Shown: piece by piece, positions 1-11,835 of the stretch
Numbering within the stretch: position 1 is the stretch's first letter
Layout: each line of letters begins with the position of its first letter
Notes under the pieces: model-generated
The model's input: the letters and a program-made list of their open reading frames with translations, nothing else
Database searches by the model: none
What the model was told of the DNA's origin: nothing
Made by a program: the position numbers and the translations under genes
NCBI GenBank assembly: GCA_003955985.1
Contig: CP033784.1
Span: 1,178,001 to 1,242,000, forward strand
DNA: 64,000 bases
Source: Corynebacterium jeikeium
GTDB lineage: Bacteria; Actinomycetota; Actinomycetes; Mycobacteriales; Mycobacteriaceae
Direction of reading: 5' to 3'

Positions 1-747
<747 letters not shown>

Positions 748-767
748 TGGCCGGGAGTTAACTGAAA

Positions 768-1520
768 ATGTCTGAAAATGTCACTCTCAAGGCGCAGCTA
801 ATCGCCGCGACCAACTTCTTCCCGCCGGAGGACATCGACTTTGATACCGATGCCGATGGTGGGGAAGCATTGATTGAGTTCTCCGGCAGGGCTTGTTATG
901 AAACGTGGGACAAGCCCAATCCACGAACGGCGACGAATAGGGGATATCTGCGACATGTGCTTGAGGTAGGCCACACCTCACTTTTTGAACACGCAAGTGC
1001 AAGCATCTATGTTCGTGGGCTGTCGCGCTCGTGTGCACATGAACTCACACGGCACCGCCACTTTTCCTTTTCGCAGTTGTCGCAGCGGTTTGTGCCGGCC
1101 AGTTCCAACAATGTTGTGGTTCCTCCCGCAATTGCGGAGGACCCGGATCTGTTGCGAGTTTTCGAAAGCGCGGTTGATCAGTCCCGTTTCGCCTATGGTG
1201 AGTTATTAGACGCACTGGAAGAGAAGTGGGCCGACGAGCCCAACGCTATCTTGCGGCGAAAGCAGGCACGCCAGGCAGCCCGGGCGGTTTTGCCCAATGC
1301 CACCGAAACTCGAATCGTGGTTACTGGTAATTTCCGGTCTTGGCGCCACTTCATTTCGATGCGTGCGACTGAGCATGCCGATGCTGAAATTCGGGAGTTG
1401 GCAGTGGCTTGCCTGCGGGAGCTGCAGCGCTGTGCTCCTGTTGCTTTTGGGGATTTTGAGATTAACACTCTGAAGGATGGGTCGGTCGTCGCGTCGAGTC
1501 CTTACGCCTTCGAGGGGTAA
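768..1520 (+). CDS. thyX: FAD-dependent thymidylate synthase ThyX
   Basis: ThyX makes dTMP from dUMP with methylene-tetrahydrofolate and NADPH, using FAD. The signature RHRxxSxxxxSxR is present as [13 protein letters not shown] at about residues 95-107. Length is 250 aa, normal for the family. The ATG at 768 is 20 bases past the dapB stop; a second ATG lies only three codons on. Corynebacteria carry thyX between dapB and dapA, as here. No thyA is present in the window, so whether ThyX is the only synthase cannot be judged. Confidence 0.97.
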   Translation: MSENVTLKAQLIAATNFFPPEDIDFDTDADGGEALIEFSGRACYETWDKPNPRTATNRGYLRHVLEVGHTSLFEHASASIYVRGLSRSCAHELTRHRHFSFSQLSQRFVPASSNNVVVPPAIAEDPDLLRVFESAVDQSRFAYGELLDALEEKWADEPNAILRRKQARQAARAVLPNATETRIVVTGNFRSWRHFISMRATEHADAEIRELAVACLRELQRCAPVAFGDFEINTLKDGSVVASSPYAFEG

Positions 1521-1572
1521 TCGCACGTACAGTGTGAAGATATAGTCGATTGAGATTTTTAAGAAAAGGTAG

Positions 1573-2483
<911 letters not shown>

Positions 2484-2484
<1 letters not shown>

Positions 2485-4565
2485 TGGCTGAAGGACGCAA
2501 TCGCGCCCGCAAGGTAACTCGTAAGGCTGGTCCGCCTTCCGAGTCCGACGTGGCTGCAGCAGAGCAGTCCAATAACTCTGCATCCAAGGGTTCCGACAAG
2601 GGTGGAGCTAAATCCAACGGCTCGAAGTCCTCGCAGCGTTCCGGTGAGCGTAAGAACTCCGGTAACGCTAAGAAGTCCCAAGGTTCCTCGAATTCTTCCA
2701 ACCGCGGTTCCCGCGGTGGTCGCGGTGGCCGTGGAGGTAATCGCGGAAATAGTTCGAGGGGTGGCCGTGGCGGACGCGGTGGCAACCGTCGTAACGTAGT
2801 CCAGTCGATGCAGGGTGCGGACTTGACCCAGCGTCTTCCTGCACCGCCGAAGGCCCCCAAGGACGGCCTGCGCGTGGTTGCACTGGGCGGTATTTCCGAA
2901 ATCGGTCGCAATATGACCGTGTTGGAGTACAAGAACCGCCTGATCATCGTCGACTGCGGCGTGCTGTTCCCGAGCTCGGATGAGCCGGGTGTTGACCTGA
3001 TCCTGCCTGACTTCTCCTACATGGAAGACAAGTGGGATCGCGTGGAAGCTCTCGTGGTCACCCACGGTCACGAGGACCACATCGGTGCTATCCCTTGGTT
3101 GCTCAAGCAGCGCGCGGACATCCCGATTATTGCTTCTCGCTTTACCCTGGCACTGATTCAGGCCAAGACACAGGAACACCGTCAGCGCCCGAAGGTCATC
3201 GAGGTCAACGACACCAGCCACATTCAGCGTGGCCCGTTCGATCTGCGTTTCTTCAATGTCAACCACTCGATTCCGGAGTGCCTTGGCATCGTCATTAAGA
3301 CCGGAGCCGGCATGGTCGTCCACACCGGTGACGTGAAGATGGATCAGACCCCGCCGGACGGAAAGCCGACTGACCTGCCGGCGCTGAGCCGCTACGGTGA
3401 TGAGGGAATCGACCTCTTCTTGTGTGAGTCCACCAACGCTACGATTCCGGGCTTCTCGGGATCCGAGGCGGAGCTGGCTCCAACTCTGCGCCGTCTGATT
3501 ATGGATGCCAAGCAGCGCGTTATCGTCGCGGCCTTCGCATCGAATGTTTACCGCGTGCAGGCGGTCATCGACGCAGCTGTTAAGGCTGGCCGCAAGGTTG
3601 CCTTCAACGGTCGCTCTATGATTCGCAACATGCGCATCGCGCAGGAATTGGGGCTGCTGACCGCTCCGGAAAATACCATTGTGGAAATGAACGAGGCCGC
3701 TCGCATGGCGCCCCACAAGGTCGTGCTGGTGACTACCGGTACGCAGGGTGAGCCAATGGCTGCGCTGTCTCGCATGGCCCGCCGTGAGCACCGTCAGATC
3801 ACCGTCCGTGATGGCGACCTGATTATCCTCAGTTCTTCGCTGGTGCCCGGTAACGAAGAGGCAGTCTTCGGCGTTATCAACATGCTGGCCCAAATTGGTG
3901 CCACGGTTATCACCGGTAAGGATGCGAAGGTTCACACCTCCGGTCACGGCTTTGCCGGCGAGCTGCTGTTCCTCTACAACGCAGCTCGTCCGTCGAACGT
4001 CATGCCGATTCACGGTGAGTGGCGCCACCTCCGTGCCAACAAGGAGCTGGCTGTGTCCACTGGCGTGAAGCCAGAGAACGTTGTCCTGGCTCAGAACGGT
4101 GTGGTAGTCGACCTCGTTGATGGCCGCGCTCGTGTAGTTGGCCAGGTTCCGGTCGGTAACCTCTACGTCGATGGCGTCACCATGGGTGACGTCGACGCTG
4201 ACGTGCTGGCAGACCGTGCTGAAATGCGTGAAGGTGGTCTTATCACCGTCACAGCCGTCATTGATAACCGCACTGGCCGCCCGTTGGAGAAGCCACGGGC
4301 TCAGGCTCGCGGTTACTCGGACGACGCCAAGGAAGTGCTCGAAACCGTCGAGCAGGTCGTTGACGATACTCTCTTTGACCTGGCTGGCAGTGGCGAGAAC
4401 AACCCGTACCGTATGGCTCAGGAAGTTCGTCGCCGCACCGAGCGTGTCATTAACCAGAAGTGGCGTCGCAGCCCGATGGTTGTTCCGACAATCGTGCCGA
4501 TGTCCTCTGAGGCAGCCGAAGAGGTTACCGATGAGGAAATCCAGGAGTCGCGCGAAAGTATCTAA
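2484..4565 (+). CDS. rnj: ribonuclease J
   Basis: RNase J is a metallo-beta-lactamase/beta-CASP nuclease for mRNA decay and rRNA maturation. The HGHEDH zinc motif sits at residues 194-199, and later beta-CASP His motifs include KVHTSGHG and MPIHGEW. The protein has 693 aa, longer than the roughly 550-560 aa of the core enzyme. The extra is an N-terminal tail of about 125 residues, basic and rich in Ser/Asn/Arg/Gly, with repeated RGGRGG units at about residues 74-106, resembling RNA-binding RGG boxes. GTG at 2484 is the only start consistent with the one-base dapA overlap. A strong terminator follows. Confidence 0.96.
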
Positions 4566-4591
4566 ATTTCTAGAGCGTCTTTTAGCGTAAG

Positions 4592-4630
4592 AGCCCGCAT
4601 CCACCTACAACCGTGTGGATGCGGGCTTCT
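4592..4630 (+). terminator. rho-independent terminator after rnj
   Basis: The 13-bp perfect stem AGCCCGCATCCAC (4592-4604) pairs with 4615-4627 across a 10-base loop. A pyrimidine-rich run follows. It closes the dapA-rnj transcription unit 27 bases past the rnj stop. Confidence 0.85.
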
Positions 4631-4654
4631 CCGTGCCTGGTCTAGGCTGGAGCT

Positions 4655-5272
4655 ATGACTTTTGCTGAACGGGAACGTGAAGACCTAGCTAATCTACTGC
4701 TCAGCGTCGGCCCCGACGCCCCGACCTTGTGCGAGGGGTGGACGACCCGGGATCTTGCCAACCACCTGTACATTCGTGAAAACCGTCTGGATGCCGCGGG
4801 CGGGATGTTCGTCAAGGCGCTTTCGGACCGCCTCGATGCTGTTACCGCTGAGGTCAATCGAATGCCCTACGTCGAAGTGGTGGGGAAGTGGGGTAGTGGT
4901 GCTCCGCGATGGAATCCAATGAACTGGGCAGACCGCTACGTCAACGCTGCGGAGAACTTCGTCCATCACGAGGATGTCCGTCGTGCCCAGGAAGGCTGGA
5001 CCGTTCGTCAGCTGCCGCCCTCCGGAGTGTCGGACCTGTGGCGTCTGGTCACTACTGCCGGCCGTATGATGTTGCGCGGTTCGACCTCGACCGTGGTGCT
5101 AATGCGTGACGACGGAGTTGCGGTGACCCTAATCGACAACAGTGCTAAAGGTGCTCCAGTTGTGACTGTCCGCGGAAGCGTCGGGGAACTGGTGCTGTGG
5201 CTCTATGGCCGTGACGAGGTACGCGTCACCATCGACGGTGACGAATCGGGCATCAAGCGCAACAGTCTTTAA
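4655..5272 (+). CDS. TIGR03085-type DinB/mycothiol-dependent maleylpyruvate isomerase-like protein
   Basis: This 205-aa cytoplasmic protein resembles the actinobacterial family named TIGR03085, a branch of the DinB/maleylpyruvate isomerase fold. The N-terminal half has the family pattern: an acidic helix (FAEREREDLANLL), then PTLCEGWTTRDLANHLYIRE with the first metal-ligand-type His. A second set, NFVHHEDVRRA, lies near residue 108. The reaction is unknown. Members of the wider family can use mycothiol, but nothing here shows a substrate. It lies alone between the rnj terminator and ftsK. Confidence 0.8.
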   Translation: MTFAEREREDLANLLLSVGPDAPTLCEGWTTRDLANHLYIRENRLDAAGGMFVKALSDRLDAVTAEVNRMPYVEVVGKWGSGAPRWNPMNWADRYVNAAENFVHHEDVRRAQEGWTVRQLPPSGVSDLWRLVTTAGRMMLRGSTSTVVLMRDDGVAVTLIDNSAKGAPVVTVRGSVGELVLWLYGRDEVRVTIDGDESGIKRNSL

Positions 5273-5377
5273 AATCACGTTCTCAGTTCTGGACGGTCGC
5301 GACAGCACGCCTGTTAAACAATGACACGCGTGTGACTAATGTGAAAACGATCCGGTGTTAGCTGTAAGGTAATGGTC

Positions 5378-8300
5378 ATGTCTGCGACCAGCCGAACCAG
5401 AACTGACAATCGTCGTGGATCTTCCCGCTCTGCGGAGACAGATGCCACGCGGCGATACCCCGTGCACAGCGCCACGGAGGAATTCGAGCGCACTCCTAGC
5501 GCCATGTCGTTCGTGGCCAATAGCTTGGCCAGCGCCTGGACTGAAACTGCCCGCGGCGTGGCCGGTCTTGCCCGGCGGGTCAGCGGTCGCAAAAATAAGC
5601 GAAACGAAGAGGAGAATATGTCGCGGCGCGAAAGAGACGCCGATTTTTCGACGAAGCCCCGTAGGAAGCGTCGTAAAGCAGCTAGCGGCTATGACGATGT
5701 AATTGAACCGCCGGCACCGGCCTCCGTGCCAGCTGACGAGTTCGACGCAGACTTCGATGAGGGTGGCGAACCGGGATCGAAGGATGGCCTCGCACTACTC
5801 GTGCTGGCGTTGGCGATTGTGCTCGCTGGCTCGACATGGTTCCACCTGGCAGGGCCAGTGGGGGAGTTCATTGAAACGGCAGTGCGCACGCTCATTGGTA
5901 TCGGCGCTTTTGTACTTCCGGTGCTGCTCGGTGTTGTTTCCGTATTAATGATGCTGGATGCTATGCCGCGCCGTGAACGTCTGACACCTACCATCACTGG
6001 AGCTTCGCTGATCGTGGTGGGGCTGCTCGCAATTGTGCATATCGGCTCGGGTCGTCCTGCGGACTGGCAGGGGCGACGTGCAGCTGGTGGCGCAATTGGT
6101 GGTTATATCGGTTCGCCGCTAGCAGCCGGGTTTACCTCGTGGGTCGCCGTGGTTTTGTTGCTGGGTATCGTTTTTTACGGCGCTCTGGTGCTCTCTGGCG
6201 CGACGGTGCGCCAGCTTATCGATGCCACTAAGGAATACTTCAACTTTTCCGAGTGGTCTTCGCGTCGTGCCGGCGACGAGCCGGAATCGGACGATCCCTA
6301 CGGCAATGTCGATGACATGCTGGAACGTCGTGCGAGCTGGGATTCCGATACCGCATATGCCGATGAGGACTTTGACCAGCCGACGCAGCTAATTGAGCGT
6401 CGCCCAAGCCACAGCAGCCGCACGCAACATTCCTCGTCTCGTTCGACCGGTCGCCCTGCTTACCGAGCGTCCCGCCGTGGCGCGGATAGCCGTATATCCG
6501 CACCCGAACCCGCGCCTTACGACGAACCGGATACTGACGGTAACCTCTACGATCTTTTGGACGAAGAGCCGCAGAGGAACCGACAGGCTCCGCGACGTGC
6601 CCGTCAGGTTGAGGATGTCGACTACGATTCGGCAAAGACCACAGTGTTCGATGTCCGGAATGGGGCACCGCACTCCAATCGAGTTTCCCCAGTGGAGCCG
6701 GCGTTTCCGGCAGCTGAGTACGTGGAGGAAGCTCAGTCGGATGCAGTACATCGCGACACCGCTGAGACAGAATCGACTATTCCAGCTGTCGGGGGCACGA
6801 ACTACCACGCTGTCGACGAGGATTATGACGAGTACTCCGAGTACCCGACGCAGGAGGCTGCTGCAGCTAATAACAGCGAACGGAATTGTGTTTCCGATTC
6901 CCGAGCTCCGAAACAGCCCGCTGTTCAACCTGAGGCCGTAGAGCCGGCGAGCGCGCCGCAGGGCGAGTCGTCTGTCGATGATTCGCGGGATGCAGTGTCT
7001 GAGGCTACCCGCCGCACAATGGATGCCATTGCCGCTCGTTCTGGTATCGATGCCTCTAAGATTCCGGCCACAACTCCGAAGTCTGAATTGGAAAAGGATG
7101 CCGAGGGTACTTCCGGTTCGTCGGCACGCACGCCGGAATCTGACTACCACCTGCCATCGACTAATTTGTTGATTCCAGGTGAGCGTCCCAAGACACGTAC
7201 GGCGACGAACGACCGCATGATTGAGGCGATTACTGAAGTATTCGCAGAATTCAAGGTCGATGCTGCGGTGACTGGTTTCTCTCGCGGTCCGACGGTGACT
7301 CGCTACGAGGTCGAGCTTGGCCCGGGCGTGAAGGTCTCGAAGATCACGAACCTGCAGTCCAACATTGCCTACGCGGTAGCGACCGACAATGTCCGCTTAC
7401 TGACTCCGATTCCGGGAAAGTCGGCCGTTGGTATCGAGGTGCCGAACAACGACCGTGAGATGGTTCGGCTTGCCGACGTACTCAACGCGCCCAAGACCGT
7501 TGCGAACGATGACCCGATGCTGATCGGTCTCGGTAAGGATATTGAGGGCGAGTTTATCTCGCACTCCATCCAGAAAATGCCGCACCTTCTCGTTGCCGGT
7601 TCGACCGGTTCGGGTAAGTCCGCGTTCGTAAATTCGATGTTGGTTTCGCTGCTGACTCGTGCGACCCCGGAGGATGTCCGCCTGATTCTGGTGGACCCGA
7701 AGATGGTCGAGCTGACTCCATATGAGGGGATTCCTCACCTGATTACGCCAATCATCACTCAGCCGAAGAAGGCCGCGGCGGCTCTGCAGTGGCTGGTTGA
7801 AGAGATGGAACAGCGCTACATGGACATGAAGGCCGCCCGCGTCCGTCACATCAAGGACTTCAACCGTAAGGTCAAGTCCGGTGAGATTACGACCCCACTT
7901 GGCTCGGAGCGCGAGTACCGTCCGTACCCGTACATTGTCTGTGTCGTTGACGAGTTGGCAGACCTGATGATGACCGCACCCCGCGATATCGAAGATGCGA
8001 TTGTGCGCATCACGCAAAAGGCCCGTGCTGCCGGTATCCACTTGGTGCTGGCTACGCAGCGTCCGTCTGTGGATGTGGTCACCGGCTTGATTAAGACGAA
8101 CGTGCCATCGAGACTGGCATTCGCTACCTCGTCGCTCACGGACTCCCGCGTCATTCTTGACCAGGGCGGTGCTGAAAAGCTCATTGGTATGGGCGATGGC
8201 CTGTTCATCCCACAGGGTGCAGGCAAGCCGCGACGTCTTCAGGGGGCCTTCGTCACAGACGAAGAGATTCAGGCAGTAGTCGATGCAGCTAAGGCGCAGG

Positions 8301-8674
8301 CCGAGCCGGATTACACCGAGGGTGTCACGGAGGATAAGAGTGCTGAGGCTGAGCGCAACATTGACCCCGATATCGGAGATGACCTGGAAGATTTGCTTCA
8401 GGCAGTCGAGCTGGTGGTCACCGCACAGCACGGATCGACCTCGATGTTGCAGCGCAAGATGCGAGTCGGTTTCGCCAAGGCCGGTCGACTGATGGATCTG
8501 ATGGAAACTCGCGGAGTGGTTGGACCGTCAGAGGGATCTAAGGCACGTGAGGTGCTGGTCAAACCAGAGGAGCTCGAAACCATTAAGTGGATGATCAAGG
8601 GCGCAAACCCGGAGGATGCTCCTAAGGAAGAAGTAAACGTAGTCGACGCTGATCCGAATCAGTCTATGGCGTAG
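5378..8674 (+). CDS. ftsK: DNA translocase FtsK
   Basis: FtsK anchors at the division septum and pumps chromosome ends apart. In order: a basic N-terminal cytoplasmic tail with a segment typical of actinobacterial FtsK ([17 protein letters not shown]); about four membrane segments between residues 145 and 280; a long acidic, Ser/Arg-rich linker to about residue 590; the motor with Walker A GSTGSGKS near residue 740 and Walker [12 protein letters not shown]; and the C-terminal winged-helix gamma domain ([17 protein letters not shown]). ATG 5378 is preferred because TAAGG lies 8 bases upstream; ATG 5372 is too close to it. A later ATG at 5618 also has GAGGAG before it but would drop the conserved N-terminal segment. 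Confidence 0.95.
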   Translation: MSATSRTRTDNRRGSSRSAETDATRRYPVHSATEEFERTPSAMSFVANSLASAWTETARGVAGLARRVSGRKNKRNEEENMSRRERDADFSTKPRRKRRKAASGYDDVIEPPAPASVPADEFDADFDEGGEPGSKDGLALLVLALAIVLAGSTWFHLAGPVGEFIETAVRTLIGIGAFVLPVLLGVVSVLMMLDAMPRRERLTPTITGASLIVVGLLAIVHIGSGRPADWQGRRAAGGAIGGYIGSPLAAGFTSWVAVVLLLGIVFYGALVLSGATVRQLIDATKEYFNFSEWSSRRAGDEPESDDPYGNVDDMLERRASWDSDTAYADEDFDQPTQLIERRPSHSSRTQHSSSRSTGRPAYRASRRGADSRISAPEPAPYDEPDTDGNLYDLLDEEPQRNRQAPRRARQVEDVDYDSAKTTVFDVRNGAPHSNRVSPVEPAFPAAEYVEEAQSDAVHRDTAETESTIPAVGGTNYHAVDEDYDEYSEYPTQEAAAANNSERNCVSDSRAPKQPAVQPEAVEPASAPQGESSVDDSRDAVSEATRRTMDAIAARSGIDASKIPATTPKSELEKDAEGTSGSSARTPESDYHLPSTNLLIPGERPKTRTATNDRMIEAITEVFAEFKVDAAVTGFSRGPTVTRYEVELGPGVKVSKITNLQSNIAYAVATDNVRLLTPIPGKSAVGIEVPNNDREMVRLADVLNAPKTVANDDPMLIGLGKDIEGEFISHSIQKMPHLLVAGSTGSGKSAFVNSMLVSLLTRATPEDVRLILVDPKMVELTPYEGIPHLITPIITQPKKAAAALQWLVEEMEQRYMDMKAARVRHIKDFNRKVKSGEITTPLGSEREYRPYPYIVCVVDELADLMMTAPRDIEDAIVRITQKARAAGIHLVLATQRPSVDVVTGLIKTNVPSRLAFATSSLTDSRVILDQGGAEKLIGMGDGLFIPQGAGKPRRLQGAFVTDEEIQAVVDAAKAQAEPDYTEGVTEDKSAEAERNIDPDIGDDLEDLLQAVELVVTAQHGSTSMLQRKMRVGFAKAGRLMDLMETRGVVGPSEGSKAREVLVKPEELETIKWMIKGANPEDAPKEEVNVVDADPNQSMA

Positions 8675-8686
8675 GACGACCCAGCC

Positions 8687-8715
8687 TTACCGCCGTTTCT
8701 GATTGCGTGTATAGT
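8687..8715 (+). promoter_or_regulatory. candidate promoter of the riboswitch-terC transcript
   Basis: TTACCG (8687-8692) and TATAGT (8710-8715) are spaced 17 bases apart, as in a vegetative sigma-A type promoter. Transcription would start near 8722, just before the riboswitch. This is inferred from motif match and position. Confidence 0.55.
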
Positions 8716-8723
8716 CGGCACAC

Positions 8724-8908
8724 GTGGAGGGGAGTATCCCCGGTAAAAGTGGATGTTTTCCGCTAGCCCGTGACGGTTATCGTCAGCACGGATTGGACGC
8801 ACAGACTCGTCTTGCGCACATCGAATCCCGGTGCCGTCACTTTTGCCACTATGGCAGAAGCAGGAGAGACCTCCGGTTCATGTTCGCACGACCGGAGGTC
8901 TTTTTTAA
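8724..8908 (+). promoter_or_regulatory. yybP-ykoY manganese riboswitch upstream of terC
   Basis: The leader carries both conserved ends of the yybP-ykoY (Mn2+) aptamer: GGAGGGGAGTA (8726-8736) at the 5' side and GGAGAGACC (8862-8870) at the 3' side. Internal helices are visible, for example TGACG-gttat-CGTCA inside CCGTGACG...GCACGG, and TGCCA-cta-TGGCA. The closing helix pairs GGAGG (8726-8730) with CCTCC (8869-8873). Those same CCTCC bases form the 5' arm of the downstream terminator, so the two structures exclude each other. Known members are Mn-activated and control Mn exporters and TerC proteins, which fits the next gene. Confidence 0.85.
8868..8906 (+). terminator. conditional terminator of the Mn riboswitch, containing the terC ribosome-binding site
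   Basis: GACCTCCGGT (8868-8877) pairs perfectly with ACCGGAGGTC (8891-8900), then six T follow. Its 3' arm holds GGAGG (8894-8898), 11 bases before the terC ATG at 8910. The hairpin can therefore stop transcription and also hide the ribosome-binding site. It is expected to form when the aptamer closing helix does not. Confidence 0.85.
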
Positions 8909-8909
8909 T

Positions 8910-10043
8910 ATGCATGTCCCCGCATTGGTATGGATTATCACCATTGTGGTCGTCATGGGTTTTATCGCCTTTGACTTCTATGCACACGTTCGCACGCCGC
9001 ATAACCCAACTATGAAGGAAGCCGGCATCTGGACCGCTTTCTACGTAGTCTTGGCATTAATTTTCGGCGGAATGGTGTGGTTGTTATGGGATCACCACCG
9101 AGGCATTGAGTTTCTATCGGGCTATATCACCGAAAAGGCGCTCAGCGTAGACAATCTATTTGTCTTTGCACTCATCATCGGCGCATTCAAGATTCCGCGC
9201 CAGTACCAACAAAAGGTTTTGCTGTTCGGTATTGCGATGGCGCTGGTATTCAGAGGCCTGTTCATTTGGGCTGGTGCGGCAGTTATTGCCAAGTGGTCTG
9301 ACGTTTTCTACCTGTTTGCAATCTTCCTGATTTACACGGCTATCAAGACGGTGTACGACGAAGCCGTCGATAAGCCGGAACCCGATCCGTCGGATATGAA
9401 GCTGATTCAATGGCTGCGTCGAATCGTCCCAATTTCGGACCATTACAACAAGGACAAGCTGACCGTTAAGGAAAACGGCAAGCGTTACTTGACTCCACTT
9501 GCCATCGCGCTGGTGTCCATCGGTTTTATCGATGTGATGTTTGCGTTTGACTCTATCCCGGCTATCTACGGCCTGACGGATGAGGCATATATTGTCTTTA
9601 CTGCAAATGCCCTTGCTCTCATGGGTTTGCGACAGATGTACTTCCTGCTCAACGGTCTGCTGGATCGCTTGGTGTACCTGGCTTATGGCCTGGGTGTCAT
9701 CCTTGCCTTTATTGGTGTGAAGTTGCTGTTGCACGCACTGCATGAAAACAACCTGCCGTTTATCAACAGCGGTGAGAACGTGTCGGTGCCTGAAGTATCG
9801 ACCTGGGCGTCGCTGGCGGTCATCGTCATCGTTCTGGTGGTGACTGTCCTGGCATCGTGGCTCAAGATCAAGCGTGATGAAAACATGGGTGCGATTGCCT
9901 TTCCGCGTGTTCACCACGATGATGATGGAAGCCGCGATGGCCTCGGCTCTCACGCTTCCTCTACTTCTGTCAGTGAGGGGTCAGCGTCGGCCGGCAGCGA
10001 AACTAACGGTTCACACACCGGTAAGAACGAGCCTGGGCGTTAA
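8910..10043 (+). CDS. terC: TerC family integral membrane protein
   Basis: TerC proteins are polytopic membrane proteins; members under Mn riboswitch control export manganese, some helping to metallate secreted enzymes. The 377-aa protein has about nine hydrophobic segments and the TerC signatures SVDNLFVFALI and DVMFAFDSIPAIYG, whose acidic residues probably bind the ion. The frame is open upstream to 8724, but that part is riboswitch RNA. ATG 8910, just past the terminator arm that contains GGAGG, is the real start. The last 50 residues are a His/Asp/Ser/Gly-rich cytoplasmic tail of low complexity. pgsA follows 31 bases on. Confidence 0.92.
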   Translation: MHVPALVWIITIVVVMGFIAFDFYAHVRTPHNPTMKEAGIWTAFYVVLALIFGGMVWLLWDHHRGIEFLSGYITEKALSVDNLFVFALIIGAFKIPRQYQQKVLLFGIAMALVFRGLFIWAGAAVIAKWSDVFYLFAIFLIYTAIKTVYDEAVDKPEPDPSDMKLIQWLRRIVPISDHYNKDKLTVKENGKRYLTPLAIALVSIGFIDVMFAFDSIPAIYGLTDEAYIVFTANALALMGLRQMYFLLNGLLDRLVYLAYGLGVILAFIGVKLLLHALHENNLPFINSGENVSVPEVSTWASLAVIVIVLVVTVLASWLKIKRDENMGAIAFPRVHHDDDGSRDGLGSHASSTSVSEGSASAGSETNGSHTGKNEPGR

Positions 10044-10074
10044 TCGAACACGATTGTGAGATAAGGTAACAACT

Positions 10075-10641
10075 GTGACTGCTCCAAGTGCTGATACAAG
10101 CCGTGTTTCCAACTGGAACTTGCCCAATTTCCTGACCGTGCTTCGCATCCTCGGAGTACCGGTGTTCCTGTGGGTACTTCTTCAGGAGGGCGGCGAAGCC
10201 ACCAATTGGCGCTGGTGGTCGTTTGTCGTATTCGCGCTTCTGATGGCGACTGACAAGTTGGACGGGCACCTCGCACGTAGCCGTAACCTCATTACCGACT
10301 TTGGCAAGATTGCCGATCCGATTGCCGATAAGGCTCTAATGCTGGCTGCGCTGATTGGTATGAACATCATCGACATTCTGCCGTGGTGGGTGACTGTCAT
10401 CATCGTGATTCGCGAAGGTGGTATCACCATCTGGCGTATGTTCGCCCTGCGTCAGGGGCGTGTTGTTCCGGCTTCTCGGGGCGGCAAGATAAAGACGGTC
10501 CTGCAGTCTGTAGCAGTGGGGCTCTTCCTGATGCCAGTGGACTGGTTGTTCTGGCCGTCCTGGATTGTGATGGTTGCCGCCATTGTCGTCACCGTCGGTA
10601 CTGGTATCCAGTACATTGTGGATGCGCGAAAGGTCTCGTAG
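10075..10641 (+). CDS. pgsA: CDP-alcohol phosphatidyltransferase, PgsA type
   Basis: This membrane enzyme of 188 aa most likely transfers phosphatidyl from CDP-diacylglycerol to glycerol-3-phosphate, giving phosphatidylglycerophosphate. The diagnostic DxxDG(x2)AR(x8)GxxxDxxxD motif is complete as DKLDGHLAR then GKIADPIAD, about residues 61-86. Four to five membrane helices are visible. GTG 10075 follows AAGGTAAC. Corynebacteria have several PgsA-like paralogues, so phosphatidylglycerophosphate synthase is inferred from position next to cinA and from overall similarity. Confidence 0.9.
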   Translation: MTAPSADTSRVSNWNLPNFLTVLRILGVPVFLWVLLQEGGEATNWRWWSFVVFALLMATDKLDGHLARSRNLITDFGKIADPIADKALMLAALIGMNIIDILPWWVTVIIVIREGGITIWRMFALRQGRVVPASRGGKIKTVLQSVAVGLFLMPVDWLFWPSWIVMVAAIVVTVGTGIQYIVDARKVS

Positions 10642-10665
10642 AGAAATTAAGTGGAGGGTAAAGCT

Positions 10666-11208
10666 GTGAACACAGTCGAACGCCTCGCCCAGAGCGACGA
10701 AAACGCTGACGGTGTCGATGGCGTTTCGCTTCAACTCGTCCAAACGCTTACGGCTCGTGGCGAGACTTTTGCAGCCGCAGAATCACTTACCGCAGGTCTT
10801 CTCTGCGCTACAGTTGCCTCCGTACCGGGAGCCTCCGCCGTTCTCCGCGGTGGCGTGGTCACTTACGCCACTGACACGAAGGCGTTGCTTGCCGACGTGC
10901 CAAAGGATGCTTTGGCCGCATATGGCCCCGTGTCCGAGTTGACGGCCCGGTATATGGCACTTGGAGTGGCAAATAAAGCAGTGGCGGACTGGGGGATTTC
11001 GCTAACTGGCGTTGCTGGTCCAGCGATGCAGGATGGGCACCCAGTAGGTGAAGTCTGGTGTGGTCTGAAACCGCCGGGAGTTTCGTACCTTGATGGGGTA
11101 ACTGCTGTTAGGTTGCCGGTGAATAAAGAGGGGTCGCGCGCGGAGATTCGTCGTCAAGCAGTGGTATTGGCGTTAGAACTGTTGTTGCAGAATCTCGACG
11201 GTGAGTAG
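10666..11208 (+). CDS. cinA: CinA C-terminal domain protein (NMN amidohydrolase type)
   Basis: This is the stand-alone C-terminal CinA domain, whose members deamidate nicotinamide mononucleotide for NAD recycling. The signature AAAESLTAGLLCATVASVPG is present near residues 37-56, followed by GVAGPA. GTG 10666 is chosen because GGAGGG (10653-10658) lies 7 bases upstream; an in-frame GTG at 10651 would include that site in the coding region. The product has 180 aa. It is 25 bases downstream of pgsA and just ahead of clgR, the usual corynebacterial order. Confidence 0.88.
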   Translation: MNTVERLAQSDENADGVDGVSLQLVQTLTARGETFAAAESLTAGLLCATVASVPGASAVLRGGVVTYATDTKALLADVPKDALAAYGPVSELTARYMALGVANKAVADWGISLTGVAGPAMQDGHPVGEVWCGLKPPGVSYLDGVTAVRLPVNKEGSRAEIRRQAVVLALELLLQNLDGE

Positions 11209-11259
11209 AATTTTTGAAAATTGGGAACAGGTCGGCCTTCTAAAGCGTTAGAGAAAGTG

Positions 11260-11694
11260 ATGACCAACAATACTGCACTTATGACCATTCGCTACCCAGA
11301 GGTAGATAGCGCTGCCGCTTTCGAAGCTTCCATGGATGCCACAGCACCGTCGGCGCGGGTGGCTGTAGGGGAGCAGCCTGGATCGGTTGCAAAGTTAACG
11401 GCACAGGATTTGGCGGAACGGGGAGAATCCCGTGAGCCACTCCTGCGAGAGGCACTGGGGGAGACGCTGCGTGATATCCGTTCGCGCAGTGGACAGACGC
11501 TGCGTGAGCTTTCTGAAAATGCGGCTATTAGCCCTGGTTATTTGTCTGAGCTTGAGCGTGGACGGAAAGAAGTCTCATCTGAGCTGCTGGCGTCGGTATG
11601 CGCGGCGCTTGGTGTGACGGTGTCGGATTTGATGATGGAAGCAGCCACAGCGATGGCCCTGCATTCGGCGAGCCCAGAATTGGCAGCGATGTAG
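11260..11694 (+). CDS. clgR: XRE-family transcriptional regulator ClgR
   Basis: ClgR activates clp protease and stress genes in Actinomycetota and is itself degraded by Clp. The C-terminal half holds a clear Cro/C1-type helix-turn-helix, with GQTLRELSENAAISPGYLSE around residues 81-100 and then LERGRKEVSSELLASV. ATG 11260 follows AGAGAAAG. The first 60 or so residues are low complexity. The C-terminus ends with small hydrophobic residues (AAM), compatible with Clp recognition. Position between cinA and pspA matches the actinobacterial clgR locus. Confidence 0.9.
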   Translation: MTNNTALMTIRYPEVDSAAAFEASMDATAPSARVAVGEQPGSVAKLTAQDLAERGESREPLLREALGETLRDIRSRSGQTLRELSENAAISPGYLSELERGRKEVSSELLASVCAALGVTVSDLMMEAATAMALHSASPELAAM

Positions 11695-11835
11695 AAATTG
11701 GTTGCGGCGGTGGAATTTCATTCCATTGCTCCGGTACTTAGCACCCGAAGACGCTCGGCTTTAGTTAAGATTGGGTGCGCGATAAGCACAGACCTGCTTT
11801 GAGGTAGTTGCAATAAGAAAGGTGTATGGGACGCT

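Noticed and set aside
6240..7150. Long open frames in several registers across the FtsK linker
   Set aside because: They arise from the Asp/Arg/Ser-rich low-complexity linker; none has a ribosome-binding site or motif.
7397..8431. 344-codon minus-strand open frame
   Set aside because: Antisense to the FtsK motor domain; translation lacks recognisable motifs.
8724..8909. In-frame upstream extension of terC
   Set aside because: It overlaps the conserved Mn riboswitch and terminator; RNA structure explains the sequence better than protein.
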